Positions 9,757 through 21,900 of a stretch of DNA of 64,000 nucleotides are shown piece by piece. The translations under genes and the position numbers were made by a program. The DNA is from Calycina herbarum. Lineage: Eukaryota; Ascomycota; Leotiomycetes; Helotiales; Pezizellaceae. The first letter of the stretch is position 1, and every line of letters begins with the position of its first letter. The stretch lies in NCBI GenBank assembly GCA_001414485.1, contig LLEY01000077.1, positions 222,666 to 286,665 of the forward strand. Reading direction: 5' to 3'. The notes below the pieces were generated by a model that was given only the letters and a program-made list of their open reading frames with translations, searched no databases and was not told the DNA's origin.

Positions 9757-12700
9757 TCATATGAGTGAACTTTAACTTTATGGAGAGTTAGTTCAGAGAG
9801 GACGTGGAGAGTGTGAATAGCTTCATTTTTTCTTCTTTCTAAAATTACAATTTCTAAAGCCTGCTGCAACTTCTACCCCCAGCCCTCGGTCTCGTCCGCT
9901 TCTGTAATGGTGTGAGAATTGAAGGAAACCTATTCTCACAAGAACGATCAAGTGTTAGTATTGAAAATAGCAAGACATTTTTTTATCCACAGGATACCCT
10001 ACGATTTGGTTAGTTCCAAACTAATTTTACGGACACTGGTAAGGGGCTGGCAATATGCTCGCCTTAACAGTATTTCCCTATTGCTATAGATGGAGATAGA
10101 TATTATGCCTCTTGCGCAATTAAGTGGAGCTGGCGAGGTGGTTGGTGATTGCATTTTGCAGATTTAATCAGAACTAGAAGAGGTTGGGGTTCTTGCGTTG
10201 TGGGTGATTGATGGTAAATCTTGAACTTAATCATGCCAAGATGGAGGGGTTGAGGTTCTTTCATTGCACGTTGTCGTTAACTGAGTTGTCTTTGGCAGGG
10301 ATCGAGGGGTCCAGGGATCTGAATAGTACCTAGGTAGGAGAGGGAGACGCAGCGACGAGAGTAGATTGTGAATAGCTTCCTCTCAGTCCTCGAACCACTG
10401 CAGTCGCCGCATGATCCCCTCCTTGGCGCATTACTTCAAGCTCGACAAGCTTGCATGGCGATTGGCAGATATACCCACGAATATGAACTCGTACGATCAC
10501 CTCCCTCCTCCTCCTTGAATCGGTTGCTTGGCTGCAGATGGATGGTTTCTTTGGTTTCTGCGGTTTTTTGCCACTCTTCGTTCGGCGAAAATCAAATAGA
10601 CCAGGACTCGAAGAACACTTTATTTGCGTTGAAGGTTTTTTTTTGGGGGGGGGGGGGTTTCAGGGCTACGGACAGCGGACAAACCTCTCTCGCGACTCGA
10701 AGAATTGGCATAACGGCTACGGAAAGATTCTGGGCACAGTATGTCCTTGAGACACTCCTCTTTCCTGCTTCTACGGACCAGCGTTTCGACTACGAATGGC
10801 TTTGTAAAGTCGCTCTTGGTCTACAAGGTGGTCTATTTTTATTTTGAGGGATTGGGATGGGAATGGGGAACGGGGCACACAAGTGTTTTGTCTCTTTGCT
10901 CGTAGAGTATCGCTGCTGGATGGAATGAAACTGGAGCTACAACGAGATGGACGAGCCTCGTGCGATGGTCTACGCGATGAACTGAAATTGGGCTGCTTGA
11001 AGAAACTGTACGCGAGGGTGGATTGGCTTGAAAAAGGTTCGGTATTTCGGCTACGAGTGGTAGGAACTGGAGGACTTGGAAGGGCTAGAAGTGGCTTCGT
11101 GGGATGGGAATACAAAACGGGAGATGGAGTAGCTTTGCGGTTCTTGGTGGTGTCGTCAAGACGAGGAGAAACTGAAGAAGATGGGGCGTATGTACGTACA
11201 ACACAGGGGTAGCCTAAAAGAGGCCAAGGATTCATACCGTAGAGGTGTATGAAAGTTTGGGCCTTGCTTGAGATAAGGGAATGCGTGTAGGCACCCGGGA
11301 CAAAACTAGCTGTGTGGAAACATGGGGTGTGCGTATAGGTACGAGAGGGGCACTGAAATATTGAGGTGTATGGAAAATAAAGTTTGGTTTTGATCAGAGA
11401 AGAGGTTGGTTTATGCATGTACATGGGACGAGCCTAGGTTGTGAAACTTTGGTCTTGAGAAAGTCAAAGAAGTGACTTGCATGCTTGTGGTGTAGGTAGG
11501 AAAGTGGTACGCGGGGAAGAAGGGGAGTACATCGAGAGGTGTAGGGAAGTTTGAGATAAGAGGTGTATCGTGATGTCGATCAGTGCATATGCATATGCAC
11601 TGTATATGCGAAAGAAAAACTTAGGTAGTGATCGTAGAGATGCTGCAGATACTTGGTAGGGGTATTGAAAAGTGGAAGTGTAAGGGGGGTTGTGCCATCA
11701 TTCATTGTGCTGTACGCCCGAACAATATGAAATTATTTTAAATATTCAAGAAAACCAATTCAATCGAACGACGACTATTAGTTATCTAAAAGCTCTTCGA
11801 ACCATTAATTTAAGTGTCCTAGAATACTGCTTTGATGAATATTGTTCAGGCGAACGCCGAATGGCACCACTTTTGATGTACTGAAGATAAGGAAAGATAT
11901 AAGGGATGCAGAGAAAAGAGGGGGTTGTTTAAAAACCAGCTCACGTGAGGGAATTTGGAGATAAGAAATACGTAGAAACTTCGGCAGATGTATGTACTGG
12001 AAGGGGAGAAGAGATAACAACAAAATACAGTACCAAAATACGAAAGCTCTAGATCTCTAGACGGATAAACTCTAAACGACATGCATCAAATCGAGATGAA
12101 AAAAGACGCTTCTCTAAGCGAAGCGATCGTGAAAGTGTCACCTTGACACCTTGACAATCGAGATGCGTTGGTGGGGTACGGGTAGGGTACGGGGAAACGG
12201 GAAATTTATGATGAACTAGGGGGGGTTGCGGAATAATAGGCTGATCTTAACGTTAAGGATAAATGTTTCGGAGTTAAGATCCCAAGGTTGTTTACGGTAG
12301 GGTGGGGTGTTTCATGTTTTGCTCTTGGAGTACGAGGGAACGTGTTACAGATGGGGGGAATGGTTGGACGAGAACGAGAAGTGATAAGTGGCGAAAAGTC
12401 TCGTATAATTGTAAAAGAGGGTGTGGTGATAGGTGGAAGTGTTTGGAGCTCGTGTACATAGGAAGGGAGGTATCTCGGAGGTATCTCGGGTGTGCAATGT
12501 TGCTGGGGAAAGAGGGTGTATGAGCTGGATTTGAGGCAGATAAGTTCCATGGAACCTATGCATCACGAGGTAAGAGTTGAATTCTTGGTGTTCAACTTGT
12601 TTTTCGTGAAATCTGATGTAATTTGTCTCACTGTCAATGTAGAAGGACATAGGTTTAAGCGAGGATGCGGGTTTGAGGAATCTATAAATTTTCGAGACCG

Positions 12701-13895
12701 AGAGACGGGTTAGGATGGAGCTTGGTTTCGGAGACTGTCAATGATCAATACAAGGTTATATATGAGGCTCGAGTCGTGCAATTTAGCGAGGTGAAATTAA
12801 TCTGCGGAACCTCAAGTTTATACGCTTGTTTGCTCTTGCCCTATCCATTAAAGTCATATGTCCATTGCATTGTAATAATAGGCAGTGCCTACTTGATGAT
12901 TATTCGATTTTATACGAAATCGCATAGTGTCTTGGCTAGGATAATTGATGATTTTTCCTGCGTGACTGAAGTGATTCTTGTTTTTAACAAATGGTGTTGC
13001 GATCATGCGCCATACTATACATCGATTAAGTGGTGTCTGGTGGAAGGTCTTAAGTGAAGAGTGCTTAGGCTAGTTAAATGGGATTTTTTTTCCTTTTCAA
13101 ACGAATTTTATATTCAAATTTTATCCTCTGGGCTTCATTTGTTGATTTTGTACAACTGGCTTCAATTGGAGAAATGATTTAATTGGATGAATTTTTAATG
13201 ATTATCCGAATTTTGTTCATGTATTTGTGTCAAGTGTCCCAAATCTCTCACATAATGAAGAGAAAAGTATTATCTTCCGAAAATGAAGCGAAGTAATTTT
13301 TCAGGAACCGATCGCAACACCATCTAGAAAAAAGGGGGGGAGAAAATCGTCTAAAAACAAACTGAAATCGGGAAAACTCATACAACATTTCAGGGTAGCT
13401 GAGGGTTGAAGCCAGACAACCTATCAATTTGACAAAAATCTAATTCGGGTTTCTGAGGCTGATTCTTATTACATCAAGTAGATACCCACGTGTGCTAGGA
13501 TAGGAGGGCAACTAGATTGTTTGTTCTTATGAGTGATATAAAACATTTTTACCATTTAATGAGTGACTTGGATACATGGGCTATTAACGAATGTAGCAAG
13601 ACCTTGACCCTTCGACCCTAAACTTACGCCCAAGAGTGTACAACAGTGGTATAAAACGAGACGAGACCTAAAAGTAAAATAAAAAGACAAACACCAAGAT
13701 AAATATCTCTTCCTCGTGTGATTGGGATAAGCGAGTGAGCTGGAGGGCTTCCAACTTTTCGTTTAGGTTTCCAACGGCTGTACCATATGAGGTATCATTG
13801 CTTTATGAAAGCCAGAATAGGAGCAATCTTTTCGACAAGCTTGTGGCATTTTGTCGTTCATTTATTGATGTGGGAACACGAGTCGATATTTGTGT
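9757..13895. other. gene-free 4 kb stretch
   Basis: I find no supportable gene. Two overlapping frames at 10368-11212 and one on the opposite strand at 10771-11424 are the longest, but they start at non-ATG codons or overlap each other in antisense, and none carries recognisable motifs. A T9G13 homopolymer junction is at 10636-10657. The strand composition wavers between purine-rich (10850-12500) and AT-rich (12600-13700). A 144-bp inverted-repeat element lies at 11712-11855. Confidence 0.45.
11712..11855. mobile_element. small terminal-inverted-repeat element (MITE-like)
   Basis: Bases 11712-11728 and 11839-11855 are inverted repeats (15 of 17 positions) with the core CGAACAATAT. The interior is AT-rich and non-coding. 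The core is shared with the hairpin elements in and near medA. No clear target-site duplication is visible. Total length 144 bp fits a miniature non-autonomous element, but the class is unknown. Confidence 0.5.
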
Positions 13896-15691
13896 TCATG
13901 TATTGATTGCTTCGTCCATCAACATCCTGCCTCGAAGACCTGCTGGCATCATTCTGCGAGCTAGCAAAAAGCCACCTTTGTCTGCCATCTCATTGAATAG
14001 CCGCTGGCAGTAGTTCCATTCTCGAGTACCCTGTCTAAAAACTTCGAAGGTGTTTCGGAGAGGGAACATCAAGAAAAAGTACCCCCCATTTCTGTGTGGT
14101 TCTAACAAATGGTACGGGATTGATCGCAAAAGTTCCATTGCTATATCTTGCAGTGTTTTGGGATCGTCGGGAAGGAGGAGGATGGGATTCGTTCGAGTGA
14201 TTGGGACATTGGCGGTTATTGATGTGGAGGAAAAATTTGGTCCCATCAATATACGTCCCATCCGGTATAGAGTAAGTAAGCATGTGTGGTAAAGACAATT
14301 TTCCACTGCTCGTGATAACTCTGTGTAGTGGATTGCCTGAGTAAAAGGCAGATCTGGATCCGTAACTTGAACAAGATATGCACAATTCGGATATTCGGCT
14401 TCCCAGGCTGCTCTCCAGTTGTAAAGACTCTGAATTTGTGTCGCTACATCGGCACACAAATTATTAAAGTCCATAGATGTGGCTCGTAAACCAGTCCGCA
14501 GAGCTTCCATGTCCTCAAGAAGACCAGCTAGATAACATTTCAGGTCACAAAGTTGTATGTAAAGGTTTTTGAGCTTCGGTTCCTTGAGCCACGGTATGGT
14601 TTGCCAGTCGGGATTTTCTAGAAAACATCGTTTCTTCGATTCCATGTCATGGTGCATGATTCCCATTCGGGCAGTTGCGAAGACATCTAACGCTGGCCGT
14701 GTCTGGAATCGTTCCGCTCCGCATTGTTCGATTAGCCTCTGTACACCACCGAGATGTTGTATCATGCCGCCCCGATAAGACGCAAACATCTAGCAGCGTG
14801 TTAGCTTGAATATTCAAGTAATTATTCTAAATATTTGGAACAATCTAGAATGTTAACCCAGATGTTTTAGGACAATTATGTTCAATTTTCCCAGATACCT
14901 GGTTTAACAACTTCGATTCTTCTATAAAGTTTGAACAACATGCGCCGTTTGCTACCGGTCCATTGCGAGAATTTCTTAGAGGAACTAGAAAGGAGTGTAC
15001 ACAAAGTAATGACTGAGTATCTTACTAACCTCATATATGACCAAAGATAGCACGTTGGTAAGTGTGGACAGCGTAAATGCCTTGGGATCTTTCAAATCTC
15101 GCCCCAATAAAGGCAGGGTCTTGCCATAAGATATAGCTCCAGCGTTAATACTGTTTATGTCATGGTGCATCCGGCCAAAATAAATGCTACTCAGCGCATT
15201 GACGGCTTGGGTTGTTGTGCAGCTGTCTTGTCCTCGGTATTCACGCATGGCCCATGGTATAAACATTCTCCATCCCGAAAACAATTCGTTTTGCATGAAA
15301 GTCAACCTAACGGTGGTCTCGTTTCCTGCCAAAGAAAGTGATGGTGGAACATGAGCTGCCGCCTTTAGTTGGATAGCGAATTGAGTTTGACGATTCGGTT
15401 TGAGCCTTTCTTGCTCAGCTTGAACGGACTCCAGGTAGGCTTGTCGTTTGACTTGAACGCGTTTCTGTGCTCGGGCCTTTTCGTCCACGAACTTGAGGTC
15501 TCGGTCATAGCCTTCACAAGGAATCTTTGCTTTGGCACATCTTTCACATTTCGGATGAACCTCATCACATTTGACACGCCGACGGCGGCAGGTGTGACAG
15601 CCTAACAAGAGTTAGCAAAAGAGAGGGGAAATACGTTCTGGAACTGTTTTTGTAATCACTTACCTCCAGAACGACCCCCAACGCCTACCAT
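13896..15691 (-). CDS. Zn(II)2Cys6 fungal transcription factor
   Basis: Exons on the minus strand are 15664-15691, 15030-15601 and 13896-14789 (497 aa). Both introns are GT..AG, and phases join exactly. The N-terminus MVGVGGRSGGCHTCRRRRVKCDE holds a complete binuclear cluster with cysteines at residues 11, 14, 21, 28, 31 and 38 (spacing 2-6-6-2-6). The first intron falls just before the first cysteine. A basic stretch follows (about 45-70), then a fungal-specific regulatory region with YFGRMHHDINS and HLGGVQRLIEQCG, typical of the DUF3468/Fungal_trans_2 type. It should be a nuclear DNA-binding regulator; target genes cannot be read from the context, because no enzyme cluster adjoins it. The 240-bp second intron is four times the usual size here and contains a palindromic AT-rich element. 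Regulator class is secure, pathway unknown. Confidence 0.88.
14790..15029 (-). repeat. oversized intron with palindromic AT-rich element
   Basis: This is the second intron of the zinc-cluster gene, 240 bp against 46-76 bp for most introns in the window. It contains a perfect palindrome CTTGAATATTCAAG near 14807, followed by ATTCTAAATATTTGGAACAAT and a TTTAGGACAATT segment resembling the medA intron element. The ends GTTAGT and CTGCTAG are normal splice sites. Confidence 0.5.
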
Positions 15692-18159
15692 ATTTTTGCT
15701 TGATGGGTGAGTCTTGTACGGTTGAATCAATAAGGCTGAAAGTCAGGGAAAAGAAATATTTTTGCATCGAATTTCGAAGACTGGTATCCTCAAAAGTACT
15801 GCGAAGATCTGTGCTTTTCAATACAAAAGGCTTCCTGCTTTGCGTTGCGCAGATAGGAACGAGTGCTGGAGGCGTTGTCGAGGACGACAAGAGGGTCCGA
15901 TGATACGCGGCCAAAACAAGACTCCAAGGTTCGAATTTTATTCAGCCACAATTTGTTGTTTCGTGTCCAAAGGAGACTTTCGGAGAATTTTTGATCCTCT
16001 TCCTGTTTGTTGGGTGCTGTTGGATTTGATAAAGAGGGAGAAGGTGAAACGAGGCGCTACTTGCAGCTAATCCTAGGGCGCAATAAAGCATTTGGAGCCT
16101 TTGTGAAAGGTCGAGCTTCAAGCAATCAAAGTGGTGAGCCTGCATCTCCGCGGCACAGCTGAGGAGATCAACCTGGCGTTGTGCATCTGTTGAATCGGCG
16201 GGATTGGCTTGAAAAGTGGGACTGGTGCTCCTTTAGTCAGCTTTCTCCGGCCCCGCCCACCGCCAACCTTTACACTACATATGCTTTTTTCCTCCATCTG
16301 ACTGGATGAGCCTCCCCCTTACTATATGTATGTCATATCAATACTACATAGTCTCCTTCTCGTACTTTCTTTCCATATATGATAGCTGTAGGTAAATTTT
16401 GCTTGAGGCTTATTTTCCCTCCCCCTGTTCTCGCTTAATTGGTTGGTTCGTTCCCATTTATAGCAGATCCTGATGGCGCAGCAGGGTCGCAGCTGCATAT
16501 TATAGCCAATGGCACCGGTACCACCCATTTGTTTACTCTCTGTGGTTTGAATCAACTGTTCAATTTTGGAAGTGTTACAAACTCAGGCGGGTTCGCCTTA
16601 CCGGTAGTCAGCCACGCAAAACGTTGACTTCCGGGAGGCTAGAACTTTACCCTGAACAACATGTTTTCCACACGTGTATACGGGGGCGCAGCGGTTACAG
16701 TAAATGTTGAGAGATTAACCTTAAAACGTTGCACCTCACTCTCACCCAGCGCTTAACTGGGACCCCACCACCAAAAAGAGATAAATCTTACGAGCTCTTT
16801 CTTACCTTAGATCTCCATACCCCTTCGTGATATTCTCTCTAGCTTTAGAGTCGTATGAAAAGAATCCCCCAACAATGCAAGGCAGATAGCGAGGCCTCAT
16901 TAGGAGGTCGGGGTGAAAGCAGCTTATCTAATTGACAATCGTCGATCTTACCTGCAACGCCACCAATCTCAATCCTAACCGCCTCAAACCACTATTTTGC
17001 ATGACGCTGGATCCTAATGCCAGCATGCCACGTTTCTAGAACAATTCTTTTGTTTCAAGTGAACATACTATGACGCGATTGGGCACTAAAACATCCCCCA
17101 TGGCCATGTTTGCATGTTGGATTCGGCGGAGTTGTTTCCTAAAGAAGCAACCTCTGGAACCCCGGATTTTGGGATCTGGATTTTGGGATCTGGATTTTGG
17201 AAGAAACCCGTATTACTTCGTACAGGGCCGAAATAACCACCATTCGCCACTATAACGATACGCTAGAAGGTTCCACGCTAACGTCATCGCAGCCAATGAG
17301 ATTAATATGCCCCGGATGCCGCTTTTACACCCATTTTCGATGTAGATGTAGTTACTGATGGAGGCTATACAAAATACTAAGAGTTTTGAAGCAAGAAGCA
17401 TAAAGCGGCACATGCCAAGCATTTAGTTTGGCCCACTGTGGGGGGGTGATTATTTCGAGCCTGTACGAAGTATGTGGAAGTTTCCACATACGTCCGAGCC
17501 GGGGGCGAATCGGACTACGGCCTCAAAGGTATTTATAATTGTATTTTTTGCAGATACGAGCTACGAGTTACTCACCTCCCCCCCCAACATACTGTTAAGG
17601 TTCTCGGGACCGAATACTAGGATTGATTCAGGTCACCCCATTCTTGAAGTTTCCGAAATTGCGGCGTAATTGAACGTGCCCAGAAGTTAGAACATTAAAA
17701 AATAAAATACAAAGTCAAGGAATGAATTGAAAGGTTCGGCGATTGCGGACTTTAATCCACTACACGGAGGTCTTTTGATCGAGTTTATCGGCTGGGTTTT
17801 CTAATATTGAAGCTTTTCGTAGGAGACATCAAATTTTGGTCGCTTGTGAGTCTTCCGGTCCCTATTATGCGACTGGGTAACGAATTTTGAATATTGAAGG
17901 GGTCACTTTGATATTGTAACAGAATTCAAATCATGCTATTCAACTTGAACAACACCCCACTCTTGTGGTGAAACAAAAGAGTAGTGGGATAGTAAGTACC
18001 GATGAGGATTGAGCAAATCTTGACCTCAAAGGTACCCTGTAACCTAATCTGAATTTTGCTGAAGGGCCCTTCCTACTGTTCCACTTTTTGGATTCTGTCC
18101 ACCCCTGTTAACAGTATATCTTATAAAATTAACCTTGAAGCACGTGGAGTACACAAGTG
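15692..18159. other. gene-free stretch before the AT-rich island
   Basis: No supported gene. 15692-16200 is presumably the promoter of the minus-strand zinc-cluster gene. A triplicated TTTTGGGATCTGGA unit lies at about 17164-17200. Open frames of 60-100 codons are scattered on both strands without motifs or conserved composition. Confidence 0.45.
17164..17200. repeat. 14-bp tandem repeat, about 2.6 copies
   Basis: The unit ATTTTGGGATCTGG is repeated nearly perfectly. It is a small minisatellite with no coding context. Confidence 0.9.
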
Positions 18160-18179
18160 GGGTATTCATAGATTACCAG

Positions 18180-18286
18180 AGAAGCACCTACTAGTATATA
18201 ACTAGCTAAGGATAACGATAATATTAGTATACTAGACGCTCCTAAACTCTATAAAGTCGAAGTACTTAAGTCTATTAAAGTTAAGT
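18180..18286 (+). mobile_element. gag-leader fragment of an older element copy
   Basis: This segment matches 18844-18950, the gag leader of the adjacent element, including CACCTACTAGTATATA and AAAGTACTTAAG-type stretches. It directly abuts the left LTR at 18287, suggesting that element 1 inserted into an earlier copy of the same family, or that copies were rearranged. Confidence 0.7.
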
Positions 18287-18732
18287 ATTACGAATTACGT
18301 TATACGTAGTAAGTAGTCTAGACGGCGCTCTAATAGAACAAGGTACGATATCTAGGAAATAGAAGGTAATATAGGAGGGAATTAGTAATATAAAGATATT
18401 TAGATATTCTAGGATCTTACTATTAGATAACCGTTAGAAGTTATATATTAGATCCTATTAGATCTTATAAAGGATCTAGAGAGATCTAGAGAGATAGGCT
18501 TATATAAGGATCTAGATAATACGAAGAGTTCTATATAAGACTAGCACGTCTACTATTAGATAGAAGCTTCGTACTTAACTTTAGTTATTAATCTTATTAT
18601 CTTATTTAATATCTTTAATATAAGTAACGAGTTTACTTCTAAGTAAATAACCTAGTATATCTGTACTTCTTACTTATATACTAACCTTCGAGACTTAGTT
18701 ATCTTTGTTTAGTTCGTTTAAGTTTTATTATA
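18287..18732 (+). repeat. left LTR of element 1
   Basis: It shares its first 150 and last 200 bases with the other four LTRs in the island (GTAGTAAGTAGTCTAGAC near the start, GTTCTATATAAGACTAGCAC further in). The central part is a GGATCTAGAGAGATCT-rich stretch in place of the AATCGC/GCGATA array found in the other copies. Confidence 0.8.
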
Positions 18733-18959
18733 CTTTAAGTACCTGCTTAGAAGTTTAGTTACTATAGCTCTAATAACCTCTGCTATAGCTAGCTTAAGTA
18801 CTAGTTAAGTTAACGTCGTAGAAATATCTAGAAGTGCTACTAGAAGAACACCTACTAGTATATAGTTAGCTAGAAACAACGACAATGTTAGTATACTAGA
18901 CGCCTCTAAGCCTTATAAGATTAAAGTACTTAAGTCTATTAAAGTTAAGATACTAGACA

Positions 18960-21900
18960 CGTATTACGAGAAATAAAAGGAACTTAACTCGTTTCTTCTT
19001 TAAATAGACATCTACTTTAATTTTAACTTAGATAAATCAAAGGTAATTATAACTTACGAACTATCTTCGCTATCTCCTACCTAAGAGAAGTAGTATTAGA
19101 ATAGGCTTAGCTATATTTAGAAGACTTCTTTAAAAATAAAGATAAAGATAGAAAGATAGAATTAACTAAGATTATATTTAAATCTTAGAGAGGATTTAAA
19201 GTAACTATTAGGAAAGCTTTTAGAGACTTTAACGTAATCTAAAGTACTATATATAAGCTTTTAGATTTATACAAAACTAGATTAGTAATAGATTATACTA
19301 ATAAATTCTAACGTTATAGAACGAAATTAGAATAAGATACTATTACTCTTATAGAACTCTTTTATAGAAGATTAAAGATATATATTTATAAGAAAATAGT
19401 TAAATAGAATATATAGTTCTTAACTATTATAAGTATAATTAAGGAAGTTATCTAGTTAGATAACTGCTTATACGATTTAGAAAGAGTAATCCTAGATATA
19501 GAGAAGAGAGTAAAGGGTTAGGAAAGTAGAAGCACTCCTATACTAAGTATAGTAAAGAAGCGAACACTATATAAAAGAAAACCTTTCTAAAGAAAGAAGA
19601 ACTTTCTTAGAAAGAGCGAAATCGTTGACGTAAGTAGAACTTATATTATAACTATAGCCTTCTTAGTTATAGAGTAAATAAGTATAGTAAGAAGAAAGAC
19701 TCTAAAGGAAAGAAATAAGTTAATACTACTATTTAGTAATAAGTAGCTTTAACTGATCGTATTAAACTTATAGACAAGGAACTTAAAGCTAGAGAATATA
19801 GTATATAGATTAAAACAGATACTATAGATATAATAATAAGCGTTATATATCTATAGCTAAATAAAGGAATCGAGTTATAAGTTAGTAGAGTATAAGATAC
19901 TAATAATAATAGAGATCTACTCTTTAAAGAAAATTATAATATATAGTTAGAAATAGATTATAAAGCACCTCTTTAAGCAGAATACGAATTACTACTATTA
20001 ACTAGTTCTTTAGAAATATTAGACTTATCTTCTAGTTTAGAAGAAGAAGTTAGAAATAAGAACTCTAGAGTTAGAGAAACGTAGGTCTTTCTTAGAATAT
20101 TTAAATAAGGAAATCGTTAAGTATATATAGATAACTAGAAGCTAGACTTCTAGAGTCCTTATACTATATAGAGAGTTAATCTAACTATCTTAATAATATA
20201 TATAGTTATAAGAAATAACCTAGAAATAATAACTCTAGTTAGCTTAATTACTAGGTAAGAAACTATTAAGTCTAAAGAACCTAAACATAGTTAAGAATAG
20301 TCTAAGATAGGAGATATATAGACGGTTATAGATCTTTAGAAGAAAACTAGCTTATAGTAATAGCAGAGTCCTAGGGATTTTATAAAGTATCTAAAACCTA
20401 GTTTCCTAGATATACTTTCTAATAAAAAGGAAGTATTACTAGAAATAAGAGGCTAGTATACTATAGTCGCTTTAGTTAGTATTATTAGAGTAATATTTTA
20501 TAAACCTAGAACTAAGAGATTATTTAGTATAATCTTTTAGAAAATAAATAAATATAATATAAGCTAAGAAACGGAATTAGTATAGAAGGAACTTTACTAC
20601 TTAGTAGTTAGAGAATTATAGTCTATTAAAATAATAAACAGAACCTTAGCTAAATAGATATAATACTATCTAGAGGCTATATCTAACTAGTCTATAGAAA
20701 AACGATTTACTAGAACCTTACTAGAACTAGAATAAACTATAGAATATAGATTAATATATAAAGTAGTTTCTATAGATTTAGAAAAAGTAACCTTTATTCT
20801 AAAGTCTAGTAAGAAAAACAAGGATAAAAGGAGATTTAAAGTATACTTTATAAAAGAAGAATTAAATACTACTTCTAAGGAAAATTAGTTAATTATAACT
20901 ATAAAAATAAGAGAAAAGGAACTTCAAGTCTTAATTAACTCTAGAGTAATAGGTAATTTCCTTTCTCTAATAGCTCTTAAGAAGTTAAACGTCTTAATTA
21001 AAAGTATAAAGCTATACTACCTAGGAGTAGTTAATAAAACAGACGTTATATACTAGAATAGAATTATTAACTAGTAAACTATTCTAATAAAAGTTAATAT
21101 TAGAAGATATTACTTAGAAATATAATTCAATATTATTAAAATAGGAAGAAAGGAAGTAATACTTAGTATATTATAGATTTAAGAATATAATCTAGATATT
21201 AACTAGAAGGCTTAAATAATTATATAAGTTTATAATTATAACTAAAAGGCTAGAACGAGGTTAGCGCTACCTCTTCTAATATATTAGAACACCTAGTCTA
21301 GAGTCTTCTACAGGTTAGTAAGACAGCTAATAACGAAATACCTATGTAGTATAGAGAATTTAAAGCTTTGTTTAAAAATCTAAAAGACTTATAAGCCTTA
21401 CTAGAACATCGCTTATAAGATTATAAGATTAAATTAAAAGAGGGTTATTACTTTTTAAAGTAGAAGCTTCGGTTATATAACTAGAAAAGCCTATAAAGAA
21501 TAGAAAGTTATATAAGAGAAGGTATTAAGAAGAGATATATTAGGAAATCTAAGTTACTAATTACCTTAAATATACCTATTATTAAGAAGAAAGACAACTT
21601 AGAGAAGAGAGTATATATTAATTACTAAGAAGTAAATTATACTATAGTTAAGAACGCTTATCTATTACTACCTAGCTAATATTTATAGGATAAATTAGAT
21701 AAGGTAGTACGATTTATAAAACTAGATTAATAGAACGCTTATAGACTTATATAAATAAAAGTTAGAAACGAATAGAAAATAGTATTTACCTTACTATTAG
21801 GTCTTTATAAATATATAGTTATACTATTTAGACTATATAATATACTAGCTATATATTAGAGATAAAATAATAATATTTTAAGAGATCTTCTAAGAGTAAT

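Noticed and set aside
10368..11424. Three overlapping frames of 122-217 codons on both strands
   Set aside because: Two begin at non-ATG codons, one spans a G13 run, and the largest is antisense to the others; no motif seen.
12206..13057. Frames of 101-114 codons
   Set aside because: Low complexity or TTG start, antisense overlap, no recognisable family.
17490..17525. Possible tRNA-like segment
   Set aside because: A GATTCG-type string is present, but no acceptor stem or A box could be paired.
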